Under the pieces are notes generated by a model. The model searched no databases. It was not told where the DNA came from and saw only the letters and a program-made list of their open reading frames with translations. Made by a program: the position numbers and the translations under genes. DNA of 64,000 nucleotides from Rhodoferax sp. (GTDB lineage: Bacteria; Pseudomonadota; Gammaproteobacteria; Burkholderiales; Burkholderiaceae_C), in the NCBI GenBank assembly GCA_024235935.1, contig JACKLL010000001.1:310001-374000 (forward strand), written 5' to 3'. Each line of letters begins with the position of its first letter. Positions within the stretch are counted from its first letter, which is position 1. Positions 48,985 to 58,024 of the stretch are shown in pieces.

Positions 48985-50280
48985 ATGCATGACACCCGAC
49001 CCTCCGCTCACCCCTGCCCAGCCCGCACTGCGCTGCCCCGGCTTCGTATTGCGATGGTCACGGAGTCGTATCCGCCGGAGGTCAACGGCGTGGCCAACAG
49101 CGTGGCACGCGTCGTGGACGGACTGCGCGCACGCGACCATGCGGTGCAGCTGGTGCGTCCGCGCCAGGCCCATGAGGCAAGGACGAACGGACGCGGTGTC
49201 ATCGACGAGATACGCACTGCCGGCATGCAGATTCCGCGGTACGGGCAACTGCGCATGGGCCTGCCTGCCGGACATCAGCTCACCCGGGCCTGGACCACCT
49301 GGCGGCCCGATATCGTGCACATCGCCACCGAGGGCCCTCTGGGCTGGTCGGCACTGAAGGTGGCACGCGCCATGGGCTTGCCGGTATGCGCGGATTTCCG
49401 AACCAATTTCCACGCCTACAGCCGCTTCTACCGGCTGGGCTGGCTGCAAGGTCCCATCGTTGGCTACCTGCGCAGCTTCCACAACCGCTGCCATTGCACC
49501 ATGGTGCCGACCGAAGCACTGCAGGAGGAACTCGCAGAGTCCGGCTTCCGGTCACTCCACGTGGTCGCACGCGGTGTCGACACCCGGCTGTTCACGCCCG
49601 CCAGGCGCAACATGGCGCTGCGCCAGCAATGGGGTGCCGCCGACGACGGACTGGTCGTGCTGCACGTCGGCCGGCTGGCGCCGGAAAAAAACCTGGCCAT
49701 CGTGATGCAGGCCTTTGACAGCATTCGCCAGATCAAACCGGACGCGCGGCTGGTGCTGGTCGGCGACGGGCCCTCGCGCGCCGAATGGCAGGCCCGCCGC
49801 CCGGATGTGGTCTTCGCGGGGTTTCGCACCGGCGAAGATCTGGCGACCCACTACGCGTCGAGCGACCTGTTCCTGTTTCCCAGCCTGACCGAAACCTATG
49901 GCAACGTCACGCCAGAGGCCATGGCCAGTGGCCTGGCCATGGTGGCCTATGACGATGCCGCCGCTGGTCAGCTGATCCAGCATGGCATCGACGGGCTGCT
50001 GGCACGCAAGGGCGATGTCGCAGACTTCCTGGTCTGCGCCACCGACATCGCTGCCAACCGCCACTGGCGCCAGGCCATGGGCGTGGCGGCCCGCGCCCGG
50101 GTTGCCGACCTGGGATGGGATTCGATTCTGGGTCGGGTCGAGCGCATCTACGCCGCCACCATCCGAAGTGCCCGGGCACCTGTGCTATGGTCTGGATCGG
50201 GCGCCACGGCAGAGGCCGGCGGCCCGACTTCCGAGGGCGTGCCGTCACATCCGCAGGGCCACGGCGCCTCGGCAAGCTGA
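48985..50280 (+). CDS. GT4-family glycosyltransferase
   Basis: A 431-residue GT-B enzyme. The N-terminal domain starts RIAMVTESYPPEVNGVANSV, and the donor site has VVLHVGRLAPEKNL, LVLVGDGPSRAEW and the E-x7-E motif ETYGNVTPEAMASGL. The sequence resembles the group containing SqdX and lipid glycosyltransferases such as PimB. The acceptor may be a diacylglycerol or other lipid (inference). ATG 48985 has no ribosome site; Met at 49054 is an alternative. The last 40 residues are Gly/Ser-rich. It is followed after 30 bp by the CYTH-CHAD gene. Confidence 0.87.
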   Translation: MHDTRPSAHPCPARTALPRLRIAMVTESYPPEVNGVANSVARVVDGLRARDHAVQLVRPRQAHEARTNGRGVIDEIRTAGMQIPRYGQLRMGLPAGHQLTRAWTTWRPDIVHIATEGPLGWSALKVARAMGLPVCADFRTNFHAYSRFYRLGWLQGPIVGYLRSFHNRCHCTMVPTEALQEELAESGFRSLHVVARGVDTRLFTPARRNMALRQQWGAADDGLVVLHVGRLAPEKNLAIVMQAFDSIRQIKPDARLVLVGDGPSRAEWQARRPDVVFAGFRTGEDLATHYASSDLFLFPSLTETYGNVTPEAMASGLAMVAYDDAAAGQLIQHGIDGLLARKGDVADFLVCATDIAANRHWRQAMGVAARARVADLGWDSILGRVERIYAATIRSARAPVLWSGSGATAEAGGPTSEGVPSHPQGHGASAS

Positions 50281-50310
50281 GACCGGCCGACCGCATCGCA
50301 CACCCCTGAC

Positions 50311-51837
50311 ATGCCATCCGCAACTCCGAACACCCCCGTCGCCAGGGAAGTCGAACTCAAGCTGGCATTGGCCGACGGCGACCCCGGGTCGCTGGCCCGG
50401 CAACTGGCGCAGACCGCGGTGCTGAAGCGACGCCGCGCCAACACGTTCGCGCTGCACAACATCTACTTCGACACGCCGGATCAGCGCCTGCGCCAGCAAC
50501 ATGCTGCGCTGCGACTGCGCCGTGTCGGAGATGGCGCGACCGCGCACTGGCTGCAGACCCTCAAGACCAGTCAACCGGAAGATTCGGCCCTGAGCAGCCG
50601 CGGCGAGTGGGAAGGGCCGGTCGCCGGCCCCCGCCTGGAGCACGGCGCGCTCGATCCCGGCGCCTGGTCGCAGATCGATCCGAAGGACCGGCTTTTTCCC
50701 GCCCTGCAGGCAGTCTTCGTGACCGACTTCCAGCGTACCGTATGGCTGGTACGGCGACGCGATCGCGGTACGGTCGAGGTGGCCCTCGACATCGGCCGGG
50801 TCCATGGCGCGGACCGCAGCGCAAGCATCTGCGAGCTCGAACTCGAGCTCAAGGCCGGGCCGGTGTCGGCACTGTTCGAGGTCGCCACCGAAATCGCCGG
50901 CAGCGTCGCGCTGCTGCCACTGGCAATGAGCAAGGCCCAGCGGGGATACGCGCTTGCCAGTGACAGCATCGATGCAGCGGTCTTGGCCCGTCCGCCGGCC
51001 CTGCGACGCGGCATGTCGCTGCCCGATACGTCCCGTGCCGTGCTGCGAGAGATGTTCGCGCACTTCACCGGCAACCTGGTCGCATTACGCCACAGTGACA
51101 TGCCCGAGGTCGTGCACCAGGCCCGTGTCGCCTGGCGGCGCTTTCGCAGTGCACGTCGGCTGTTCAAGCCGGTGCTCGGCGACGCCGGGCTGCCCGCGTG
51201 GCAGGAACTTGACCCGCTGCTGGCCGTACTGGGCGAGATCCGTGATCTGGATGTGGCCCGCGACGAGACCCTGCCCCTGCTGCGCGAAGCCTATGTCGAC
51301 CGATCGGCAGCACGTGCGCGCACCTGGGACGCGCTGCTGGCGCAGTTGTCGCAGCACGCCATGGAGCGGCGCAACGTGGCCCGCCGGTTCCTGGAGGATC
51401 CCGCCGTCGGAAACTGCCTGCTGCAGATCACCCGCTGGCTCGATGCCCCTGCAGCCGACGCCGACGCGCAGCCCACCGCCAAGGCCGGTGGCCTGTCGCT
51501 GCGCCAATGGGCCATCCAGCGGGCAACCCGGCTGCACGGGCGGCTCAAGCAGGCCACGCAGAACGCCACGGACGCACCGACACGCCATGGCGCCCGCATC
51601 CTGGCCAAGCGCACCCGCTACAGCATCGAGGCGCTGCACGACGTGCTGCCCCGGCACATCACCCACAAGTGGTACCGACAGGCCGTGCAGATGCAGAAGT
51701 CCATCGGCAGCGAGCGGGACCTGCAACAGGCCATCACGCTGCTGAGCCGTCTCACGGCCCCGTCGGACATCGTCGCCTTCCTGCGTGGTGTGGCCGCGGG
51801 ACGCGAGGCGCCGTCGCCAGGCGGCACACCCGGCTGA
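50311..51837 (+). CDS. CYTH-CHAD protein (inorganic triphosphatase / polyphosphate-binding)
   Basis: A 508-residue cytoplasmic protein. The N-terminal CYTH domain (about 10-205) has the tunnel motif ExExK at Glu13, Glu15 and Lys17 and the later LELELK strand; such domains hydrolyse tripolyphosphate. The CHAD domain (about 235-490) is helical with regularly spaced His and Arg residues (VHQARVAWRRFRSARRLF, LAKRTRYSIEAL), which bind polyphosphate in known CHAD proteins. Placement before PPK2 and Ppx makes a polyphosphate role likely. Confidence 0.92.
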   Translation: MPSATPNTPVAREVELKLALADGDPGSLARQLAQTAVLKRRRANTFALHNIYFDTPDQRLRQQHAALRLRRVGDGATAHWLQTLKTSQPEDSALSSRGEWEGPVAGPRLEHGALDPGAWSQIDPKDRLFPALQAVFVTDFQRTVWLVRRRDRGTVEVALDIGRVHGADRSASICELELELKAGPVSALFEVATEIAGSVALLPLAMSKAQRGYALASDSIDAAVLARPPALRRGMSLPDTSRAVLREMFAHFTGNLVALRHSDMPEVVHQARVAWRRFRSARRLFKPVLGDAGLPAWQELDPLLAVLGEIRDLDVARDETLPLLREAYVDRSAARARTWDALLAQLSQHAMERRNVARRFLEDPAVGNCLLQITRWLDAPAADADAQPTAKAGGLSLRQWAIQRATRLHGRLKQATQNATDAPTRHGARILAKRTRYSIEALHDVLPRHITHKWYRQAVQMQKSIGSERDLQQAITLLSRLTAPSDIVAFLRGVAAGREAPSPGGTPG

Positions 51838-51844
51838 CCCCTGT

Positions 51845-51878
51845 CCGTCACGCAATTGACATCTTGCAGCGGTATCGT
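51845..51878 (+). promoter_or_regulatory. Candidate Pho box and -10 of ppk2
   Basis: CCGTCAC-GCAA-TTGACAT (51845-51862) fits the PhoB half-site spacing, and TATCGT at 51873-51878 lies exactly ten bases on. The predicted start leaves a leader of about 35 bases. Confidence 0.6.
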
Positions 51879-51919
51879 CCACCGGTGCCGCCGAACGTGC
51901 GGGGTCCGAGGAGAGCAAA

Positions 51920-52837
51920 TTGGGGTCTGGGGACGAAGAACTGGTACAGCGCATCCGCCGCGAGCTGGCGGATGGCTACGACGAAGAGCTGGAACTGGAG
52001 CTCGAAGACCGCAACCTCGATCAGTTGCCGGAGGCGGCGACCGACATCCATGACGCCGGATACCGGCTGGCGCGCCAGCAGTACTTCCGCGCCTTGTTCG
52101 AAATGCAGGGCGAACTGGTCAAGCTGCAGGACTGGGTCGTCAAGACCGGGCACAAGGTGGTGATCCTGTTCGAAGGCCGCGACGCCGCCGGCAAAGGCGG
52201 TGTCATCAAGCGCATCACGCAGCGGCTCAACCCCCGCGTGTGCCGCGTGGCCGCCTTGCCCGCACCCAACGACCGGGAACGCACGCAGTGGTATTTCCAG
52301 CGCTATGTGCCGCACCTCCCCGCGGCCGGCGAAATGGTGCTGTTCGACCGCAGCTGGTACAACCGGGCCGGTGTCGAGCGCGTCATGGGCTTTTGCACCG
52401 ACGAGCAGTATGAGGAGTTCTTCCGCACCGTGCCCGAGTTCGAGCGCATGCTGGTGCGCTCGGGCATACAGCTGATCAAGTACTGGTTCTCGATCTCCGA
52501 CGAAGAGCAGCATCTGCGCTTCCTGGGACGGATCCACGACCCGCTCAAGCAATGGAAGCTCAGCCCCATGGACCTGGAATCGCGCCGCCGCTGGGAGGAC
52601 TACACGCGGGCCAAGGAGGTCATGCTGGAGCGCACCCACATCGCCGAAGCGCCCTGGTGGGTGGTGCAGGCCGTGGACAAGAAGAAGGCCCGGCTCAACT
52701 GCATCCATCACCTGCTGGGGCAGATTCCGTACACCGAAGTCGAACACGCGCCGATCGAACTGCCGCCACGCGTGCGCCACGACGACTACGTCCGCCATCC
52801 GGTGCCCGCCGAAATCATGGTGCCGGAGCGGTATTGA
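51920..52837 (+). CDS. ppk2: Polyphosphate kinase 2
   Basis: A 305-residue single-domain PPK2 that moves phosphate between polyphosphate and nucleotides. Walker A is EGRDAAGKGG (residues 85-94), and the lid and Walker B area is FDRSWYNRAGVERVMGF (Asp143). Length and the single domain suggest the class I group, which mainly makes nucleoside triphosphates from diphosphates and polyphosphate. TTG 51920 is supported by GAGGAG six bases upstream. The N-terminal 40 residues are very acidic. Confidence 0.95.
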   Translation: MGSGDEELVQRIRRELADGYDEELELELEDRNLDQLPEAATDIHDAGYRLARQQYFRALFEMQGELVKLQDWVVKTGHKVVILFEGRDAAGKGGVIKRITQRLNPRVCRVAALPAPNDRERTQWYFQRYVPHLPAAGEMVLFDRSWYNRAGVERVMGFCTDEQYEEFFRTVPEFERMLVRSGIQLIKYWFSISDEEQHLRFLGRIHDPLKQWKLSPMDLESRRRWEDYTRAKEVMLERTHIAEAPWWVVQAVDKKKARLNCIHHLLGQIPYTEVEHAPIELPPRVRHDDYVRHPVPAEIMVPERY

Positions 52838-52911
52838 TGCCGACCGGGGAGGTCCTGGACCGACCGCGGCCGCGCGGGTGGTATCCTGCGGTCACAGTGC
52901 TTCCCTCATCC

Positions 52912-54420
52912 ATGCAAAACGGAACCCGCCTCGCGGCAGTCGACCTCGGCTCCAACAGTTTCCGACTCGAAATCGTGCGGCTGGACCACGGTCAGTTCGA
53001 GCGCACCGAATACCTGAAGGAAAGCATCCGCCAGGGTGCCGGCATGGATGCCGAGCGCAATCTCAGTGCCCAGGCCATGCAACGCGGCTGGGACTGCCTG
53101 GCGCGCTTCGGCGAACGGCTGTCGGGTTTCGAACCGGTCCAGGTCCGTGCCGTCGCGACGCAGACGCTGCGCGAGGCGCGCAACCGGGAAGCCTTTCTGG
53201 AGCGGGCCAACCAGATCCTGGGCTTTCCGATCGACGTGATATCGGGCCGCGAAGAGGCCCGCCTGATCTATCAGGGGGTGGCCAAGATGCTGCCGCAATC
53301 GGCCGAGCGCCGCCTGGTGGTCGATATCGGCGGGCGCTCGACCGAACTGATCGTCGGGGCGGGTAGCGAACCCCAGCGCATGGAGTCCTACCGGGTCGGC
53401 AGCATCGCCTGGTCGACGCGCTATTTCCCGGGTGGGCAATTCTCCAAGCGCGCCTTCCAGATTGCCGAGATTGCGGCCAAGGCGGTGCTGGACGAAGCAC
53501 TGGACGCCTACGGACCGCAGCGCTGGGACATCGCCTACGGGTCGGCCGGAACCATCGGTGCGGTCGGCGACGTGCTGGTGGCCGCCGGCGAGCCGGCCGG
53601 TGTGCTGACGCAGTCCCAGCTGGACTGGCTGATGGCGAAGCTGCTCGAGGCCCAGAGCGCCGATCGGCTGCGCCTGCCAGGCCTCAAGGATGACCGGCGC
53701 AGCATCATCGCCGGTGGTATCAGCATCCTGCGCGCCATCTTCGACCTGCTGCGCATCGAACGGATGTACACCGCCGAAGGCGGCCTGCGGCACGGACTGC
53801 TCAGCGAAATGGTCGGTGACGCGGGCCAGCACTTCGACGTGCGAACCGCGTCGGTGGCCCGCCTGATGGCCAAGTTCGACGTCGATACCGCCCATTCGGC
53901 GCGGGTCGAAGCGGTGGCCACCACACTGTTCATGCAGCTCTCGCAGCCCCAGGGCCGCGCGACGAACGAGGAGCGCGACCGCAACACCCGCAAGCTGCGC
54001 TGGGCGGCACAACTGCACGAGATCGGTGCCCACATCTCCCACAGCGACTACCACAAGCACGGCGCCTACATCCTGGACAACGCAGACGCCACCGGATTCG
54101 CGCTGGCCGAACTGCACCGACTGAGCCTGCTGGTGCTGGGCCACCGCGGCAAGCTGCGCAAGCTGGAGGCCGACTTCAGCGACGTGGTGCTGGTGCAGCA
54201 GCTGCTGTCGCTGCGGCTGGCCATCATCCTTTGCCACGCCAGGCGCGAACCCGACATCGCCGGCATCCTGCTGGCCCCGCATCCAGGACAGGTGCGGGGC
54301 TTCGTGCTGTCGACCCGGGCCGGCTGGGCCGATGCCTACCCGCAGTCCGCGCACCTGCTGCGCGAGGAAGTCACGGCCTGGCAGAAGATGCCCTGGTCAT
54401 TGACGTTGGTCGAAGCCTGA
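52912..54420 (+). CDS. ppx: Exopolyphosphatase / guanosine pentaphosphate phosphohydrolase (Ppx/GppA)
   Basis: A 502-residue enzyme. The actin-like ATPase fold begins LAAVDLGSNSFRLEI, followed by AVATQTLREARN, the ISGREEARLIYQGV loop with the catalytic Glu and VVDIGGRSTELI. The C-terminal HD-like helical domain covers about 320-500 (LHEIGAHISHSDYHKHGAYIL). It removes terminal phosphates from polyphosphate, and some relatives act on pppGpp. ATG 52912 is the first start giving the fold; GTG 52897 is possible. It ends four bases before the stop of the convergent EAL-GGDEF gene. Confidence 0.95.
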   Translation: MQNGTRLAAVDLGSNSFRLEIVRLDHGQFERTEYLKESIRQGAGMDAERNLSAQAMQRGWDCLARFGERLSGFEPVQVRAVATQTLREARNREAFLERANQILGFPIDVISGREEARLIYQGVAKMLPQSAERRLVVDIGGRSTELIVGAGSEPQRMESYRVGSIAWSTRYFPGGQFSKRAFQIAEIAAKAVLDEALDAYGPQRWDIAYGSAGTIGAVGDVLVAAGEPAGVLTQSQLDWLMAKLLEAQSADRLRLPGLKDDRRSIIAGGISILRAIFDLLRIERMYTAEGGLRHGLLSEMVGDAGQHFDVRTASVARLMAKFDVDTAHSARVEAVATTLFMQLSQPQGRATNEERDRNTRKLRWAAQLHEIGAHISHSDYHKHGAYILDNADATGFALAELHRLSLLVLGHRGKLRKLEADFSDVVLVQQLLSLRLAIILCHARREPDIAGILLAPHPGQVRGFVLSTRAGWADAYPQSAHLLREEVTAWQKMPWSLTLVEA

Positions 54421-54424
54421 AACC

Positions 54425-56305
54425 CTAGGCTGCGACCCGCAGCGGCGCGACGCCCGGCCGCGCGACCGGTGCCACATCGAGCACCCACAGTCCGCTCGGG
54501 TCGGATTTCGCATGGTGTTTGGCCAGCGCAGCACGTGTTGCCACATCTTCCGCGCGCAGCACCGCGTCGGACGGAACCATGACCGCACCGATCGACAAGG
54601 TGGTGCAGGGAAAGAAACGGACCACGCCATGCCGATCCTCGGCCTCGATACCCACCCGAGCGCGGGCCGTGTCGTCGAACATCTGCCGTGCCCGGGCGGC
54701 GAGTTCCGAAACAATGGCGTCACAGCGCCGTCGCCAGTCGCGGCTCTGGAACAGCATGATGAAGTCGTCACCACCCACATGCCCGACAAAGTCGCGCTGG
54801 GTGTCACAGTGCGACAGCACGATGCCGGCCAGCAGGCGAATCATCTCATCGCCCCGCCAGTAGCCGTACTGGTCATTGAACGGCTTGAAATGGTTGAGGT
54901 CGGCATAGCAGGCCACGAACTCGCCACCGCTGGCCAGCAGCCGCTCGATGTGCTGGCTGATGGGTACGTTGCCCGGCAGAAAGGTCAGCGGATTGGCATG
55001 GCGCGCCGCCTCGATCCGGGTCTCGGTCACCGAGCGCACCAGCTGGTCCGCAGTGGCCAGCCCGGCATAACGGCCGTTCTCGGTGACGATGAAGCCGTCG
55101 GCGAGGTAGCGCTGGTCTTCCGACGTCAAGATGCCGATCAGCTCATCGACATTGTGGTCGCGCTCTATCAGGCGCGGCTGGTCGTTGGCGTGCATCATGC
55201 AGGATTTGCGGCCCCAGATCTCGCGGAAGTACAGCTTGCTGTAATCGTTCATGAACTGCGAGCGATTGATGATCGCCACCGGACGCTGGGCGTCCACCAC
55301 CGCGATCGCATGCAGATGCTTCTCGCGCAGGAAGATGTCGGCCAGCTCGTCATTGCTGGTGGCGATGCCGGCGCACGGCGCATGCATCAGCGCCATGGGC
55401 CGCAGATGGCCGCGCTGGGGCGCGCGCACAAGTTCCGGAAACACCGATACCCGGCGGTCCTTCAACAGTTCGGTGGCTTGCTGCGCGATGGTCAGCACCG
55501 GGTCCGGCGCCGGCCGCCCCAGCAGATAGCCCTGCCCGTAGGGAATGCCCAGATCGCGCAGCACTCGCAGGTCATCCAGCGTCTCGATGCCCTCGGCTAT
55601 CAATGCGGTCTGGAACGTGGTTGCGATCTGCTGCAATGCCTGGATGGTCTTGAGCTTGTCGGCGTGAAGGCTGATGTCCTTGGTGAAGTACTTGTCGATC
55701 TTGACGAACTCCGGCTTGATCTGCGACCACAGGCGAAGGCTGGAGCGCCCATCGCCGAAGTCGTCCAGCGCCAGCGACACCCCGGCCGTGCGGATGACCT
55801 CGACCACCCGCGCCAGCCGGTCCATGTCGGCCACCCGTTCGTGTTCGGTGATCTCGAGCACCAGCATGCGCGGCAACACGCCCAGTGCATGCACCAGGTC
55901 CAGCAGCGCATCGCGTCCACACGAACGCAGCACTTGCACGAGGACACGGGCACTGATGTTGACGAACAGACGACCGGGGTCGCGCAATACACCGGTCTGA
56001 TAGATGGCCGCCAGTGCGCTGACGGATTCGAATTCGAAGTCCAGGTGCTCCTGCGCCGCGGCCTTGAGCAGGGCCGCAGGCGCGTGCATCGGCGAGCCCT
56101 GCGGGCCACGGATCAACGCCTCATGCGCAAAGACCGCACCCGAGGCCAGCACCGCAATCGGCTGGTAGACGGGGCTCAGGGCCACCGCCTGCAGCAGCCG
56201 CGCCAGCGGTCCCTCGCCACGCAGGGCGCGGCGCGACAGTCGCGTCAGCGGATGCTGCTGCATACGCCTTGCAAATCCTGAAGCAAGGCCGGTTTCAAAT
56301 GGCAA
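54425..56305 (-). CDS. EAL-CBS-GGDEF cyclic-di-GMP enzyme
   Basis: A 626-residue cytoplasmic protein. The EAL domain (about 35-280) has the catalytic motifs EALIRGP, NISARVL, LEITEHE, DDFGDG, KIDK and EGIE, so phosphodiesterase activity is likely. Two CBS motifs follow (about 300-430), a possible nucleotide sensor. The GGDEF domain (about 440-600) reads GGDDF, a variant usually active, and shows no clear RxxD inhibitory site. Which activity prevails cannot be told. The gene has a perfect palindrome 65 bp upstream. Confidence 0.93.
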   Translation of the reverse strand: MPFETGLASGFARRMQQHPLTRLSRRALRGEGPLARLLQAVALSPVYQPIAVLASGAVFAHEALIRGPQGSPMHAPAALLKAAAQEHLDFEFESVSALAAIYQTGVLRDPGRLFVNISARVLVQVLRSCGRDALLDLVHALGVLPRMLVLEITEHERVADMDRLARVVEVIRTAGVSLALDDFGDGRSSLRLWSQIKPEFVKIDKYFTKDISLHADKLKTIQALQQIATTFQTALIAEGIETLDDLRVLRDLGIPYGQGYLLGRPAPDPVLTIAQQATELLKDRRVSVFPELVRAPQRGHLRPMALMHAPCAGIATSNDELADIFLREKHLHAIAVVDAQRPVAIINRSQFMNDYSKLYFREIWGRKSCMMHANDQPRLIERDHNVDELIGILTSEDQRYLADGFIVTENGRYAGLATADQLVRSVTETRIEAARHANPLTFLPGNVPISQHIERLLASGGEFVACYADLNHFKPFNDQYGYWRGDEMIRLLAGIVLSHCDTQRDFVGHVGGDDFIMLFQSRDWRRRCDAIVSELAARARQMFDDTARARVGIEAEDRHGVVRFFPCTTLSIGAVMVPSDAVLRAEDVATRAALAKHHAKSDPSGLWVLDVAPVARPGVAPLRVAA

Positions 56306-56370
56306 GTGCGCCTCCCGTTACGGTATTGCCTGCCAGCTTTCGCCCACGGCAGTGCGGTAAGGCGCGATCC

Positions 56371-56390
56371 TATGACACCAATGTGTCATA
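56371..56390. promoter_or_regulatory. Perfect 8-bp inverted repeat upstream of the EAL-GGDEF gene (operator candidate)
   Basis: TATGACAC-CAAT-GTGTCATA, two perfect 8-bp arms with a 4-bp centre, lies in the 225-bp gap that otherwise holds no gene I can support. The symmetry fits a dimeric regulator. Confidence 0.45.
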
Positions 56391-56530
56391 TCGATGAAAA
56401 ATCCATGGAGCCCGCCGGCGCTGCGCCGTTTCCAAGGCATCCACCGAACGGCCTTCATGCGTCCCACTGCACCGTCGCCGGTCAATGGCATCGCAGCGCC
56501 TGCCGCCGCCAAGAGGAATAGGACGAAAAC

Positions 56531-58024
56531 TCAGCCGCCGTCGGATGGCGATGCGGCTCCATCGGTGGGGGACCCTCGCAAGGCACCGGGATACAGCGCC
56601 TCCAGCGCGGCGCGCACCAGCGCCTCCATCACGCCGGCCAGCGCCTGTGCCAGCGCATCCGGCGGGGTCGCATCATCGCGCTGGTCCCAGACCTGCTCCA
56701 GCGCATCGGCGTGGTCGGCGACCAGCCCTGCCACCAGCTCGTTCCAGAACGCCGGATAGCTGCGCTGCTGCCATTCTCCGCGGCCGCGTCCGAAATGCGC
56801 CACAGCCAGGTAGCGCAAAACCGACGCGTGAACCTGCTGCTGCAGGAATGCGGTGTCCCAGCGGATCAGCGTCCGGGACTTGTGGCGCAAGGTGTTGAAG
56901 CCCCGCGCGATGCCGACACCGCCAAACGCGCCCAGCACCGCGCCGGTCAGCATGCCAGCCCCCAGGGAGAGTCCGCCGGTGGCGATGTCGGCCGCAACGC
57001 CGCTCAAGGCGCCCGATACCGCACCTCCCATCAATGCCGCCTTGCCCTCGTGCAGCGGCGCGTCGACCTGCACGTCGCGCTCGACCTGCTCGATGACTTC
57101 CGCCGCCGCCTTGCCCTCGAGCCCATGAATCGCAATCAGTTGCTGCATGGCGGCCTGCAGATCCTGCTGCAGACGCGTTGCCATGGCGGCCATCGCACCG
57201 GACTGCGCACCGGTCTCCTTGTTGCCGGAAAGGCCCGTCAAGCGCAAGGCCTTGTCGCGCAAGCTGCTCGCCGGCAGCGGCTCGCTGTCCAGTGCCGCAC
57301 GTGCCAGGGGCTTTGCCAGCACCTGCATCGACTCGGCGAACTGCGCCATGCGACGCGCCTGCCAGGCCTGGCTCAGACGGGAAAATGCCGACTGCTGCGC
57401 GGGCTCGAGCACCATGGCCACGCCTTCGAACAGGCTGAACTCCTGCACCCAGCACCGGGCGAACGCGTCCAGCGTGAGCACGGAACGCACCTGCGGCCAC
57501 AGGCGCAAGGCTTCGCGCCACTGGTTCTCGGCCTGCAGTTCCTGCGCACGGGGCCGACGCGGACCGGTCTGGTTCAACAGCACGATGACCGGCTTGCCGA
57601 TCCACTCCAGCACCGACAGCTCAGGGGCCAGATAGCCGGCGTCCTGCGGCTCCTCGGCGGCATTGACCAGGTACAGCACCACGTCGGCCTGCTCGCGCGT
57701 GTTGCGCACGGCCGCCTGGTTCAGCCAGAAGGTCTGGTCGCGAAAACGGTCCCAGACCTGGGACATGAACCAGCCGATCGGATTGCCTTGCTGCCGCAAA
57801 CGCTTCGCCAAACGCGCACTGTCGCCGAAGCCCGGCGTGTCCCACAGCACCAGCGCGTCGCCCTGTGGCGTCTCGATCAGGGGATAGGCCGTGGCATCAA
57901 GCGTGACGTGTGCCGCATCGCGCACCTCGCCCACGGTCTTCGACAGCAGCGTGCGCGCCAGCGTCGTCTTGCCGGCATTGGTGTGCGAGATCAACGACAG
58001 CGAAATACGGGTCGGGTCCATCAT
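56531..58024 (-). CDS. GTPase with DUF3482 domain
   Basis: A 497-residue protein. The G domain has a P-loop SHTNAGKTTLARTLL (residues 13-27), G3 WDTPGFGDS and a NQTGP in the G4 place instead of NKxD, so guanine recognition may be unusual. The second half (DUF3482) holds a long Ala/Gly-rich hydrophobic segment (about 325-370) that could insert in a membrane. ATG 58024 overlaps the stop of the DUF2868 gene by four bases. The pair is known from many betaproteobacteria, but its function is unknown to me. Confidence 0.88.
   Translation of the reverse strand: MMDPTRISLSLISHTNAGKTTLARTLLSKTVGEVRDAAHVTLDATAYPLIETPQGDALVLWDTPGFGDSARLAKRLRQQGNPIGWFMSQVWDRFRDQTFWLNQAAVRNTREQADVVLYLVNAAEEPQDAGYLAPELSVLEWIGKPVIVLLNQTGPRRPRAQELQAENQWREALRLWPQVRSVLTLDAFARCWVQEFSLFEGVAMVLEPAQQSAFSRLSQAWQARRMAQFAESMQVLAKPLARAALDSEPLPASSLRDKALRLTGLSGNKETGAQSGAMAAMATRLQQDLQAAMQQLIAIHGLEGKAAAEVIEQVERDVQVDAPLHEGKAALMGGAVSGALSGVAADIATGGLSLGAGMLTGAVLGAFGGVGIARGFNTLRHKSRTLIRWDTAFLQQQVHASVLRYLAVAHFGRGRGEWQQRSYPAFWNELVAGLVADHADALEQVWDQRDDATPPDALAQALAGVMEALVRAALEALYPGALRGSPTDGAASPSDGG

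Noticed and set aside
56306..56521. 71-residue and longer plus-strand frames in the gap upstream of the EAL-GGDEF gene
   Set aside because: No ribosome site, no recognisable composition, and they run into the antisense of the GTPase gene.
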